This document shows positions 1 through 8,451 of a DNA stretch of 32,284 nucleotides, piece after piece (positions within the stretch are counted from its first letter, which is position 1; every line of letters starts with the position of its first letter). The DNA lies in the NCBI GenBank assembly GCA_963807235.1, contig CAWEBF010000001.1, forward strand, positions 1 through 32,284. The letters run 5' to 3'. The DNA comes from CAWEBF01 sp963807235 (GTDB lineage Bacteria; Acidobacteriota; Vicinamibacteria; Vicinamibacterales; UBA2999). Under the pieces are notes generated by a model. That model did not search any database and was not told where the DNA came from. It worked only from the letters and a program-made list of their open reading frames with translations. Position numbers and translations under genes: made by a program.

Positions 1-122
1 ACCAGCCTGGGAGTTCAAGATGCTGGTTCCATACGTTTGTTTCTGCGCGCTTCGCGCGCTGGGACCGTCATGCGGGGGGCGATGAGGGTACGAGTCATCT
101 ATCGAGACGCACGACGGTCCAG
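1..122. other. window edge, upstream of ddl; no recognised gene
   Basis: One forward frame is open from base 1 to a TGA at 124-126 that would overlap the ddl GTG start. A second forward frame is open to a TGA at 83-85. Either could be the 3' end of an upstream gene cut by the window edge, but neither gives a recognisable protein. A short GC hairpin (GCGCGC arms) lies near 48-60. No convincing promoter for ddl is seen here, which fits ddl being internal to an operon. Confidence 0.3.
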
Positions 123-1205
123 GTGACGAAGAAACTGCGCGTCGGCGTGATCTACGGCGGCCGGTCCGGCGAACACGAAGTGTCCATCGCGTCGGCCGCG
201 TCGATCTGCGGGAACCTGGACCCGGCCCGCTACGAGACGGTCCCCATCCACATCGCCAAGGACGGCCGCTGGTCGCTGCCGCCGTCGGTGCCCAAGGCGC
301 TCTCGGCCTCGGAGGTCATCAGGCAAGGCGACTCGACGGCGCTTCAGGCCGTGGAGCCCACCAAGGCGCTGTCGGGATCGCACATCGACGTGGTGTTCCC
401 GATCGTCCACGGTCCCTATGGCGAGGACGGCACCGTGCAGGGGCTCTTGGAGCTGGCCGGTGTCCCGTATGTAGGCGCGGGGGTCCTGGGCTCCGCCGTG
501 GGCATGGACAAGGCCGTGATGAAGTCGCTTTTCATCGAGCGCGGGCTGCCCATCGTGCCGCACGTCACCCTCTACCGTTACGAATGGGAACGCGACGCCG
601 CTGGCGCGTCGGAACGGGCAGCGCAGCTTGGCTTCCCGCTGTTCGTCAAGCCCGCGAACCTGGGGTCCAGCGTCGGCATCTCCAAGGTGAAGGCCATCGA
701 TGCGCTGGCGCCGGCCGTCGAGCTGGCGCTCGAATTCGACCGTAAGCTCGTGATCGAAGCCGGCGTGGCGAACGCGCGCGAAATCGAGGTCGCCGTGCTG
801 GGCAACGACGACCCGCAGGCGTCGCTGCCGGGCGAGGTGATCGTCACCCACCCAGACGGCTTCTACTCCTACGACGCCAAGTACGTGGACCCGGACGGCG
901 CGTCGTGGCGGATTCCCGCCGATCTGCCGGCCGACACCACCCGCCGCGTGCAGGCGCTGAGCGTCGAGGCGTTCCGGTCGCTGGAGCTCTCGGGGATGGC
1001 GCGCGTGGACTTCTTCCTGAACCGCGCCACCGGCTCGCTGTATCTCAACGAGGTGAACACACTGCCCGGCTTCACCACCATCTCGATGTACCCCAAGATG
1101 TGGGAAGCCTCCGGCGTGCCGATCGGCGCCCTGATCGACAAGCTGATCGCGCTGGCCATCGAGCGCCACGCCGAGAAGCAGCGCCTCCGGACCAGCGTCA
1201 CCTGA
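123..1205 (+). CDS. ddl: D-alanine--D-alanine ligase
   Basis: This cytoplasmic ATP-grasp enzyme joins two D-alanines for the peptidoglycan precursor. The 360-residue product has the full family layout: the N-terminal GGRSGEHEVS signature (residues 12-21), HGPYGEDGTVQGLLE near residue 99, the ATP-binding Lys in FVKPANLGSSVG (Lys176), and the metal-binding NEVNTLPGFT at 309-318 with Glu310 and Asn312. Length is normal for the family. The start is GTG at 123; no in-frame ATG precedes the signature. The Shine-Dalgarno sequence is weak, and an upstream frame ends at 126, so translational coupling is possible. The stop TGA at 1203-1205 shares its last base with the ATG of the following TPR gene. 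The reading frame is intact and the assignment is secure. Confidence 0.96.
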   Translation: MTKKLRVGVIYGGRSGEHEVSIASAASICGNLDPARYETVPIHIAKDGRWSLPPSVPKALSASEVIRQGDSTALQAVEPTKALSGSHIDVVFPIVHGPYGEDGTVQGLLELAGVPYVGAGVLGSAVGMDKAVMKSLFIERGLPIVPHVTLYRYEWERDAAGASERAAQLGFPLFVKPANLGSSVGISKVKAIDALAPAVELALEFDRKLVIEAGVANAREIEVAVLGNDDPQASLPGEVIVTHPDGFYSYDAKYVDPDGASWRIPADLPADTTRRVQALSVEAFRSLELSGMARVDFFLNRATGSLYLNEVNTLPGFTTISMYPKMWEASGVPIGALIDKLIALAIERHAEKQRLRTSVT

Positions 1206-2756
1206 TGGGATGCCGCTTCTGGGGGGTCGGGCTCGCGCTGCTGCTTGCCGCACCACCCGCCGCTGCGCAGACCAGGGGCCTGTCGGCGGCGCCACTGGTC
1301 GCGCGCGCCTACGACGCGATCCTGGATGCCCGGTTCGACGACGTCCCGCAGTTGCTGGCCACGGCCTGCGGTCCGGCCCGAACCATCGCCCGCGACGATA
1401 AGGCCCCGGCGGAAGCCTGCGAGGTGCTCGAGGCGCTGGCCCTCTGGTGGCGGATCCGGCTGGACGTGCACGACCGCTCTCGCGATCAGGCCTTCGGCGG
1501 CCAAGTGGACGCGGCGCTGGCCGCCACGGAGGCGTGGGTCGCCCGCGAACCGCAGAGAGCTGAGGCCTGGTTCTACCTTGGCGCCAGCTACGGCGCCCGC
1601 TCCCAGTGGCGCAGCATGCGCGGCGAGCAGCTGGCCGCCGCGCGCGATGGCAAGCGCATCAAGGAGGCGCTCGAACGGGCAATCGCGCTCGATCCATCGA
1701 TGCACGATGCGCGCTACGGCGCGGGCCTCTATCGGTCCTACGCCGACGTCGCCCCCTCGGCCCTCAAGCTCCTGCGCTGGTTCCTGCTCCTGCCCGGTGG
1801 CGACCGCGTCGCGGGGCTGCAGGCGATGGAACAGGCGCACACGCGCGCGCAGGTGTTTCGCAGCGAAGCCGGCTACCAGCTGCACCTCGTGTACCTGCGG
1901 GTACAAAAAGGAGCCCGAACGCGCCCTCACGCTCGCCCGTGAACTGCGGGCGCGTCACCCCCACAACCCCCATTTCTTCGAGATCGAGGCCGATATCCAC
2001 GACGTGCACCGCTCCGATCCGGGCTCCAGCCTGCAGGCCTGGCGGAGCCTCTTCGACGCCGCTCAGAGCCAGCGGGTGGCGCTCCCGGAAGCGGCGGCGG
2101 CCAGGGCGCGCCTGGGGTCAGCCGTGCAGCTCGATCGCCTTGGTGACACGGATCTGGCCATCGACGAGCTGCGGTCGCTCCTGGCATCGCCCCCGGCCGC
2201 ACCCATCGGCGTCGAATCGCGCGCGCGTGTGGCCCTGGGCCAGGCCCTCGACCGTATGGGTGTCCGCGACGAAGCCGTCGCGCAATACAAGCTGGCCCTC
2301 ACCGCGGTGCCACCGGGCGATCCCCTTCGCACGGCCGAGGGTGCGCGCGAGGGGCTGCGCCGCGGTCCCGACTCCGCGACCGCTCAGGCCTATCGCGCCT
2401 CTCTTGAAGGCTGGCGAGCGCTCGAGCGCGGCGCGCTTCCCGACGCCTCGCGAGCCCTGGCCCGCGCGCTCTCGCTGCGGCCCGCCGACCCCGTCACGCG
2501 CTACCGGCAGGCCCGCCTGCAGTTGGCGGAACGGCACACCGTTGAAGGCGTTGGCGCATTGGAATCGGTGATCAGCGACCCCGCCACGCCGCCCCACGTC
2601 TTCGCGAGCGCCTGCTATCACGCGGCCCGTGCCCTCGAGCGGCAGGGGTCGGTGCCCCGGGCGATCGACCTCTATCGCCTGGTCGTGGGCGCGTTCGGCG
2701 TGGACCCGGTGCTCAAGGCCGATGCGCAGCGCGCCTTGAAGCGACTCGCGGCGTGA
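1205..2756 (+). CDS. exported TPR-repeat protein (one frameshift)
   Basis: The ATG at 1205 overlaps the ddl stop. The first residues form a signal peptide (GVGLALLLAAPPAAAQ), so the protein is probably periplasmic. The rest is helical repeats of TPR type, with pairs such as AEAWFYLGASYGARSQW, ARVALGQALDRMGVRDEAVAQYKLAL and ASACYHAARALERQGSVPRAIDLY. The frame changes once, at the GGG of 1899-1901. Removing one G joins LVYLR to YKKEPERALTLARELRARHP and gives about 516 residues. Similarity continues on both sides, so a sequencing insertion is more likely than a real mutation. TPR proteins are scaffolds; no specific partner can be named. Coupling to ddl hints at an envelope role (inference). The gene ends at 2756, with no clear hairpin after it. 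Confidence 0.8.
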
Positions 2757-2841
2757 GCGGCGCGACGGATCGAGGTCACGCGAGGAGCGCCGCGCGCGAG
2801 GCACTGGCGACCGCACGCGCTGGTGCCGACACTTGACAGAT

Positions 2842-2924
2842 CGGGTGAGATTGAGCGTGCCTTCGAGGTCGTCTTTTTGACAAAATTCGCGATTTTGTGC
2901 TTGACAGGAGAAGAATCTCACCCG
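2842..2924. promoter_or_regulatory. operator-like 11-bp inverted half-sites with an inner palindrome
   Basis: CGGGTGAGATT at 2842-2852 is repeated exactly as its reverse complement AATCTCACCCG at 2914-2924, centre to centre 72 bp (close to seven helical turns). Between them lies a palindrome, ACAAAAT-TCGCG-ATTTTGT, at 2880-2898. The right half-site fills the spacer of the promoter at 2901-2930, so a protein bound there would touch the promoter core. The hexamer TTGACA occurs three times, at 2833, 2877 and 2901. Repression by looping is an inference; a cruciform is the alternative. Confidence 0.55.
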
Positions 2925-2930
2925 TAATCT
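2901..2930 (+). promoter_or_regulatory. sigma70-type promoter for the small basic peptide gene
   Basis: A perfect -35 TTGACA at 2901-2906 is followed after 18 bases by TAATCT at 2925-2930. The predicted start near 2937 gives a leader of about 87 bases before the ATG at 3024. The leader can form a 6-bp hairpin (GGGTGG 2944-2949 with CCCACC 2959-2964). The two other TTGACA copies upstream have no matching -10 box. Confidence 0.55.
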
Positions 2931-3023
2931 ACATCTGGTATGAGGGTGGATGGCTCAGCCCACCAATTGTGACGGCCGAGCGGTCGTCGTGAGGTTGAGT
3001 CGCTAACTTCTAAGGAGAAGCAA

Positions 3024-3077
3024 ATGGCGAAGAAGGCTGCCAAGGGCGCAAAGAAGAAGGCCGCAAAGAAGCGGTAA
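3024..3077 (+). CDS. 17-residue Lys/Ala-rich basic peptide
   Basis: The frame ATG to TAA encodes MAKKAAKGAKKKAAKKR: eight Lys, one Arg, six Ala, one Gly and the start Met, with no acidic residue. A strong Shine-Dalgarno sequence (AAGGAG, 3012-3017) sits at ideal spacing. The gene has its own promoter about 120 bases upstream and two terminators just after it, so it is a self-contained transcription unit. The composition resembles the AAKK tails of histone H1-like and HupB-type nucleoid proteins, which suggests nucleic acid binding (inference). The transcript of roughly 220 bases could instead act as a small RNA with the peptide incidental, or as a dual-function RNA. I do not recognise a described family. 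The near-ideal translation signals argue that the peptide is made. Confidence 0.6.
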   Translation: MAKKAAKGAKKKAAKKR

Positions 3078-3094
3078 TTCTTCACGAAGGCTTT

Positions 3095-3124
3095 ATGGGG
3101 TGCTTGTTGAAGCACCCCATTTTT
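3095..3124 (+). terminator. rho-independent terminator 1 of the small peptide gene
   Basis: A perfect 11-bp stem (ATGGGGTGCTT 3095-3105, AAGCACCCCAT 3110-3120) with a GTTG loop runs straight into four T residues. It begins 17 bases after the peptide stop codon. Confidence 0.85.
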
Positions 3125-3134
3125 CAGCCTTCAC

Positions 3135-3157
3135 GGGGCGCTTCGGCGCCCCTTTTT
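3135..3157 (+). terminator. rho-independent terminator 2, in tandem
   Basis: A perfect 7-bp stem (GGGGCGC 3135-3141, GCGCCCC 3146-3152) with a stable TTCG tetraloop is followed by five T residues. The T tract lies on the plus-strand side, so it backs up terminator 1. The convergent gene at 3180-5345 would read this hairpin without a T tract. Confidence 0.8.
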
Positions 3158-3179
3158 CTTTGTACGGCGCCCGCATCAC

Positions 3180-5345
3180 TCACTCGTCTCTGACGCCGTC
3201 GCGTATGCGCACGCGCACGACGCGATCCCACTGCACGAGGCGGTCCACGACGTCCATGCCGCTCACGACCGATCCGAACACGGTGTAACGTCCGTCGAGG
3301 TGCGGCGCCGGTGAGTGCGTGATGAAGAACTGGCTGCCGCCGGTGTCGCGCCAGTCGAGCGCCATGCCCACCGTGCCCCGCAGATACGGGCGCTGATTGA
3401 TCTCGTCGCGGATGGTGTAGCCGGGGCCGCCTTCGCCGTCGCCCCTTGGATCTCCGTCCTGCACCACGAAGTCGTGCACGACGCGGTGGATCGCCACGCC
3501 GTTGAACACGCCCTTCCGGGCCAGGGTCACGAAATTACGAACCGTCAGCGGCGCGTCCAGCACAGCCAGCTCGATCTCGATGACGCCCTTCTCGGTCTCG
3601 ATGTACGCGCGAGGCGAAAACGCAGGCGCCACCATCGCGCGCCATTCGGGATCGTCCACCGCAGCACCCTGGGTGGCTGGCCGCATGCGTTCCGCGACGC
3701 CAGTCGTAGTGCCGCCTTCCTTCAGCAGGTCCGCCGCACGCACGCGCATCGCCCAGTCGCGATCGGCAAGCGCCGCCTCCACCAGCGGCTTGGCCGCGGA
3801 GGGGTCGATCCGGTGAATGGCCGCGAGGATGGCGGCGCGTGCCGTGTAGGCAGGCTCATTGGCCGCGGCCTGATAGGCGGCACGCAGCGCCTCGAGCGAC
3901 CCGGCGGCCTTCAGTTCGCCCAGTCCCTGAGCGGCGGCCGCGCGCACCGCAAAGTCCTGCGCGGTCAGGCGCGCGCGCAGCACCCCCTCGGCGTCGGGGG
4001 CCTTCGAGGCCACCAGCGCCGCCATCACGGCTGTCACCACGCGATTGTCTGAATCCTCCAGCATCAGCGTGAGACGGGGCCCGCCGGTGGCCGTGGGCAG
4101 GCCGCCCAGCGCCGTCGCCTGGGCCGCGCGAACGGTCCAGTCGCGATCGACATCGAGGCCCGACAGCGTGACCATGAAATTCTCCGGCGCCACCCGCGCC
4201 AGCCCCCGCGTGGCTTGTGCACGGACAAGGGGAAGCCGGTCGAACAGCAGGTCGATCAGCGTCTCTTCTGAACGGCGGTCGGCGAGCGTGGCGAATGCCG
4301 TCACGCTTTCGCCGCGCACGGCCTCGTCCTCCGACGCGTCCGTCATCAGGCGCGAGACGAGCGGCAACGCTCCCGCATCGCCCATCGCGGCCAGCGCGCG
4401 GATGGCCTGGATCACGACCGCGCGGTCAGCCTTGCGCTCCTGAACCAGAGCGCGCAGCTGGGGAATGATGGACGTGTCCTTGGCCGCGGCGAGCCCGCGG
4501 ATCGCGAAGGACGCCGTGTAGCGCCCCTGCGTCAGCAGCGTCGTGAGCGCCGGCGCCGCCCTGGGGTCGCCCACTCGCTGGAGCGCGTAGGCCACGGGCC
4601 ACCACGCGGAAACGGGCGCACCGCGTTCGTCGATCACCGCCGCAGCAAGAGCGTCGTAGTTGCCCAGCCGGGCAAGTGCGTAGAGTCCCAGCCTCGCCGC
4701 TTCGACCGGCGGTGGCAGCGGATGGTCCATCGTGTCGGCGGCGATCGGCCTCAACGCGCCAGCGGCCACGTGCGCGCGCACCATGGCGCCCACTGCCGGC
4801 GCATCGGTCTTGTCGCCGATGAGACCCAGTGCCTCCGCTGCGCGGCCTTGCAGGAGCGGATCGGGGCTGCTCAGGGCCTCAAGCAACGCGCCGCGCGCGG
4901 CGGGATCGCCGATGAGCCCCATGGCGAAGGCTGCCATCTGCCGGACCTCGGCCTCCATATCCTTCAGGCGCTCGGTCAGGTAGGGCAATGCCTCAGAGAG
5001 ACCGACTCGTCCCGCGGCCAGCGCGGCCCGGCGACGCACGCGGGCTTCCCTGTCCCGCATCAGAGGCAGCAGATCGGCGGGCGCCGCCGGACCCAGCACC
5101 GCCGGCTCCCGGGCCGTGGCCGCCCGCAGCACTTGCGGCGCGGGAGGATTGGGCTCGCGCAGGATGCGCTGATCCTCGAGGCGAACGATCCACGCCAGCT
5201 TCTCCTCCCACGCCGCGGCTGCCACGACGGCCGGAGCCGCGGGCGTGGCGACGGGAGCCGACGCCGGCGCGCACGACTGGGCGGCGATCACCGACGCGAC
5301 GAGGGCGGCGCGCGCGAACACTCGATGGTGCGAAGCCGTGCGCAT
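3180..5345 (-). CDS. HEAT-repeat lipoprotein with C-terminal cyclophilin PPIase
   Basis: The 721-residue product starts with a lipoprotein-like signal (ALVASVIAAQSC, Cys25), then an Ala/Pro linker. Residues about 60-570 are HEAT/PBS-lyase-type repeats, with recurring units such as DREARVRRRAALAAGRVGLSEALPYL shortened here to RRRAALAAGRVG. Residues about 575-715 form a cyclophilin domain: NFVTLARKGVFNG, the catalytic Arg in AIHRV, VVQDGDPRGDG, and GSQFFIT. A cyclophilin isomerises peptidyl-proline bonds; the HEAT solenoid probably holds substrates or partners at the envelope. The lipobox is imperfect (AQS before Cys), so plain Sec secretion is possible. The gene is monocistronic and diverges from the deoxynucleoside kinase gene. 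The domain calls are secure; the role in the cell is inferred. Confidence 0.9.
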   Translation of the reverse strand: MRTASHHRVFARAALVASVIAAQSCAPASAPVATPAAPAVVAAAAWEEKLAWIVRLEDQRILREPNPPAPQVLRAATAREPAVLGPAAPADLLPLMRDREARVRRRAALAAGRVGLSEALPYLTERLKDMEAEVRQMAAFAMGLIGDPAARGALLEALSSPDPLLQGRAAEALGLIGDKTDAPAVGAMVRAHVAAGALRPIAADTMDHPLPPPVEAARLGLYALARLGNYDALAAAVIDERGAPVSAWWPVAYALQRVGDPRAAPALTTLLTQGRYTASFAIRGLAAAKDTSIIPQLRALVQERKADRAVVIQAIRALAAMGDAGALPLVSRLMTDASEDEAVRGESVTAFATLADRRSEETLIDLLFDRLPLVRAQATRGLARVAPENFMVTLSGLDVDRDWTVRAAQATALGGLPTATGGPRLTLMLEDSDNRVVTAVMAALVASKAPDAEGVLRARLTAQDFAVRAAAAQGLGELKAAGSLEALRAAYQAAANEPAYTARAAILAAIHRIDPSAAKPLVEAALADRDWAMRVRAADLLKEGGTTTGVAERMRPATQGAAVDDPEWRAMVAPAFSPRAYIETEKGVIEIELAVLDAPLTVRNFVTLARKGVFNGVAIHRVVHDFVVQDGDPRGDGEGGPGYTIRDEINQRPYLRGTVGMALDWRDTGGSQFFITHSPAPHLDGRYTVFGSVVSGMDVVDRLVQWDRVVRVRIRDGVRDE

Positions 5346-5408
5346 GTGAGAGTGAAGCTAAGATAGCATGCAGCCGACGGCCCACCCGGCGTCACTGCCT
5401 CTTCACGC
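5346..5408. promoter_or_regulatory. divergent promoter region with overlapping -10 boxes
   Basis: The 63-bp gap must drive both neighbours. On the minus strand TGC-TATCTT (5368 to 5360) looks like an extended -10, 14 bases from the ATG at 5345. On the plus strand the overlapping TAAGAT (5359-5364) could serve the kinase gene. No -35 box is clear on either strand. Confidence 0.35.
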
Positions 5409-6054
5409 ATGTCATTCCGATCGATCGCGATCGATGGTCCCATCGGCGTCGGCAAGACCGCGCTGGCCGAGCGGCTTGCCGCCCGGCTCGACGGCACCAC
5501 GATCCTCGAAGAGCGCGAGAACCCGTTTCTCCCCGACTTCTACAAGGGCCGCCCCGGCGCGGCGCTGCAAGCCCAGCTCTTCTACCTCCTGAACCGTCAC
5601 CAGCAACAGACCGCTCAGCGGCAGTCGAACCTGTTCGCGCAGGTCAGCATCTGTGACTACGTGTTCGACAAGGACAAGATCTTTGCGTATCTGAACCTGG
5701 ACGACAACGAGCTGTTCATCTATCAGCGGCTCTACGATCTGCTGGCGGCCGACATCCCGACACCGGATCTCGTGATCTATCTGCAGGCGCCGACCGAGGT
5801 CCTGAAGGCGCGGCTCGACGCCCGCACGGCCCTGCGAGAACCAGACGGCGAGACGCCTGGAGCCGGACGCCGACTACCTGCGCGAGCTGAACGAGGCCTA
5901 CCAGCACTTCTTCTTCCACTACACCGCCACGCCGCTCCTCGTGGTGGAGACCTCGCAGGTAGAGCTGCACCGGAGCGACGAGGCGCTGGAAGACTTGGTC
6001 CGGCAGATAACGACCATGGGCCAGGGCACGCGCTACTACGTGCCGCGGCCGTGA
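5409..6054 (+). CDS. deoxynucleoside kinase (dAK/dGK type, one frameshift)
   Basis: The enzyme phosphorylates deoxynucleosides in the cytoplasm for nucleotide salvage. The N-terminus has the P-loop GPIGVGKT (residues 10-17), followed by ERENPFLPDFYKG, QAQLFYLLNRHQQQ, DYVFDKDKIFAYLNLDD and DLVIYLQAPTEVLKARL, the normal order of the family. The frame then changes near 5824. The second frame supplies EPDADYLRELNEAYQHFFFHY and TPLLVVETSQ, and stops at 6052-6054. Joined, the protein is about 214 residues, full length for bacterial members. One inserted or lost base explains the break; it is the first of the dense run of indels that follows. The substrate base cannot be told from sequence. A heptamer repeat starts about 12 bases after the stop. 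Confidence 0.85.
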
Positions 6055-6065
6055 GTCGAGTCCGG

Positions 6066-6151
6066 ACTTGCACAGTTCAGAGTTCAGAAGGCAGACGGCC
6101 GTGAACTGCGCTTCCGGCTCGGCTTCCTGGACTCTGCACTCTGAACTTGCA
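6066..6151. repeat. pair of inverted heptamer arrays, AGTTCAG family
   Basis: Two short period-7 arrays face each other between the kinase and accD genes. The left has AGTTCAG twice (6074-6080, 6081-6087) and then a weaker unit. The right has ACTCTGC (6131-6137), ACTCTGA (6138-6144) and ACTTGCA (6145-6151). AGTTCAGAGT at 6074-6083 is the exact reverse complement of ACTCTGAACT at 6138-6147, so the transcript could fold into a hairpin. The right array ends 12 bases before the CTGTGCTAC promoter motif of accD. Confidence 0.65.
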
Positions 6152-6162
6152 CCATGAACTCG

Positions 6163-6174
6163 CTGTGCTACAGT
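6163..6174 (+). promoter_or_regulatory. extended -10 promoter of accD, possibly leaderless
   Basis: CTGTGCTACAGT holds TACAGT (6169-6174) with an upstream TGTGC extension. The ATG of accD follows after seven bases, about where transcription should begin. No Shine-Dalgarno sequence fits in between. CTGTGCTAC recurs at 14838-14846, before the radical SAM gene. Confidence 0.45.
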
Positions 6175-6181
6175 TCCGCTC

Positions 6182-7113
6182 ATGGCCTGGTTCAAGAAGA
6201 CCCGCAAGCCGATGGCCTCGCGACGGCCGAGAAACCGAGCCGGGTTCCCGAGGGCCTGTGGGTCAAGTGTCCCGGGCTGCAGCCAGCTCGATCTACAAGA
6301 AGGACCTCGAAGCGAACCTGAGCGTCTGCCCCAAGTGCGCCCACCACTTCCGATGACCGCCGCCGAGCGGCTGGCGGCGCTGTTCGATGGCGGGCAGTAC
6401 AACGAGCACTTCGCCGAACCTGCGCTCGAACGATCCGCTGGGGTTCACCGACACCAAGCCGTACCGCGAGCGCCTGCTGAAGGCGCATCGAGGCGACCGG
6501 GCTCAAGGACGCGGTGATCGTCGCCACGGGCACGGCTCGACGGCACTCGACGTCGTGATCGCGGCGATGGAGTACACGTTCATCGGCGGCAGCATGGGCG
6601 TCGTGGCCGGCGAGAAGATCACGCGCGCCGTCGAGATGGCGCTGGAGCGGCGCCAGCCGGTCATCATCGTGTCGTGCTCCGGCGGCGCGCGGATGATGGA
6701 AGGCGCGCTGTCGCTGATGCAGATGGCGAAGGTGTCGGCGGCGCTGGCGCGGCTGGACCGCGCCCGGCTGCCCTACATCTCCGTCCTCACCGATCCGACG
6801 ACCGGCGGCGTGACGGCCAGCTTCGCGATGCTCGGCGACCTGAACATCGCGGAGCCCAAGGCGCTCATCGGCTTCGCGGGGCCCCGCGTCATCGAGCAGA
6901 CCATTCGTCAGAAGCTGCCCGAGGGCTTCCAGCGCAGCGAGTTCCTGGCTCGAGCACGGCATGCTCGACCTGGTCGTCGATCGCCGGGACCTGAAGGCCA
7001 CCGTCGGCGCGCGCGCTGCGTTTCATGGGCGCCGAGCTGCGCCGCTCGCCCCAGGCGCGCCGGCCGCTGCCGTGGCGGCGCCGCGCGACTCGGCCGCCAT
7101 CAGCGACCGCTGA
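6182..7113 (+). CDS. accD: acetyl-CoA carboxylase carboxyltransferase subunit beta (frameshifted)
   Basis: AccD forms the carboxyltransferase with AccA and makes malonyl-CoA for fatty acid synthesis. Joining frames gives MAWFKKTRKP, a four-cysteine zinc ribbon (CPGCSQLIYKKDL then CPKCAHHF), DPLGFTDTKPYRERL, the oxyanion and CoA region GGSMGVVAGEKITRA, SCSGGARMMEGALSLMQM, LTDPTTGGVTASFAMLGD and PRVIEQTIRQKLPEGFQRSE, ending ...APRDSAAISDR at TGA 7111-7113. These are all the family's landmarks in order, over about 305 residues. At least six single-base shifts are needed, for example an extra G before CTCGAC near 6535 and before CTCGAG near 6947. accA is not in the window. folC follows after 12 bases, and the pair accD-folC is a common bacterial arrangement. 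Confidence 0.92.
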
Positions 7114-7125
7114 CGCACTCGAACG

Positions 7126-8433
7126 TTGCTCGACCGTCTCCTCGCGCTCGAAACGTTCGGGATCAAGCTCGGTCTCGAGAACATCACCCGCGCTGTGCGA
7201 AGCGCTCGGTCATCCGGAGCGCAGCTTCGTGTCGCTGCACGTGGCCGGCACCAACGGCAAGGGTTCGGTGACGGCGATGGTCCACGCGGCGCTGCGTGCC
7301 GGCGGCCTTCGCGCCGCGCGCTACACGTCGCCCCACCTGGCCGACCTCACCGAGCGCTTCGTCGATCGGCGACCGCGCCGGTCGGACGCCGCCACGCTTC
7401 GACGCGGTGGCCGCGACGTGCTGGACCTGGCCGACCGGCTGGTGCGCACGGGCGCGCTGCGCGTCACGCCGACCTTCTTCGAGGCGACGACGGCGATCGC
7501 GTTCGAGCTGTTCCGGCGCGCCGGGCGTCGAGGTGGCGGTCATCGAGGTGGGACTGGGCGGCCGGTTCGACGCCACCAACGTCATCACACCCGTGGCCGG
7601 CGCCATCACGACGATCGGCTTCGACCACCAGCAGCACCTCGGCCACACGCTCGCCGCGATCGCGTTCGAGAAGGCCGGCATCATCAAGCCCGGAATGACC
7701 GGTCGTCGCCGGGCGAGCTGCCGCCGGAGGCGATGACGTCGTCCGCCGCGTCGCCGCCGAGCGGAGCGCCACGCTGATCGAAGCCGCGCAGCGACACGCC
7801 GTCGACGCCGAGATGCGCGACGGCGCGCGCACGCGTCACCCTGCGCCACGCCGGCCGCGTCGTACGGACCGCTGACGCTGGCGCTGCGCGGCGAGCACCA
7901 GGTCCGCAACGCCGCCGTGGCGGTGCGCCTGCTCGAGGCGGCGCGCAGGCCGCGGGGTCGCCGTCACCGCGACGCGATCGAGCAGGGCTTGACCGACGCG
8001 GAGTGGCCCGCCCGGCTCGAGCTGCTCCCGGTCGACGGACGCCGCGGTGCTGCTCGACGCCGCGCACAACGCCGACGGCGCCGCGGCGCTCGCCGCCTAT
8101 CTCGCGACGGTGGCACCCGGAGCGGCCGCCGCTCGTCGTCGGCGTGATGCGCGACAAGGACATCGACGACATCCTGAGGCGCTGCTGCCGCGCGTCTCGC
8201 GCGTCATCGCCACCGAGGCGCCGACGCCGCGGGCGCTCCGGCGCGCCGAGCTCGGCTGCGGCATCGCGGCGCCGCCGTCGCGCCGGGCACGGCCCTCGTC
8301 AGCGCGATCGACGACCCGATCGCAGCCGTCGACCGCAGGCGCTCGAGCGCACGACCGGTGTGCGTGGCGGGCTCGATTTTCCTCGTCGGCGCCGTGCGCG
8401 ACGCGCCTGATGCCGCGTGCTACCTGCCGCTGA
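7126..8433 (+). CDS. folC: folylpolyglutamate synthase / dihydrofolate synthase (frameshifted)
   Basis: FolC adds glutamate to dihydropteroate and to folates, using ATP, in the cytoplasm. Pieces in several frames give LDRLLALETFGIKLGLENIT, the P-loop HVAGTNGKGSVTAMVHAALR, ARYTSPHLADLTERF, TPTFFEATTAIAFELF, VAVIEVGLGGRFDATNV, TTIGFDHQQHLGHTLAAIAF, EKAGIIKPGM, the C-terminal LLDAAHNADGAAALAAYL and VVGVMRDKDIDDIL, and CVAGSIFLVGAVRDAL. That is the whole enzyme, about 425 residues. I chose TTG at 7126 because family proteins begin just there and the accD stop lies 12 bases upstream. Roughly a dozen indels interrupt it. The stop is TGA 8431-8433, and lptD starts 18 bases later. Confidence 0.9.
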
Positions 8434-8451
8434 CCGCCACTGCACGCTCCG

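Noticed and set aside
48..60. GCGCGC hairpin as a terminator
   Set aside because: No T tract follows, and an open frame may cross it.
99..1295. Long open frame on the minus strand opposite ddl
   Set aside because: It is antisense to a complete, motif-rich ddl gene. High GC at third positions opens such frames; the translation shows no fold signature.
2918..3115. 65-codon minus-strand frame over the small peptide gene
   Set aside because: Its Phe-rich stretch (FFAAFFFAPLAAFFA) is simply the reverse of the Lys codons AAG. The plus strand has promoter, Shine-Dalgarno and terminators.
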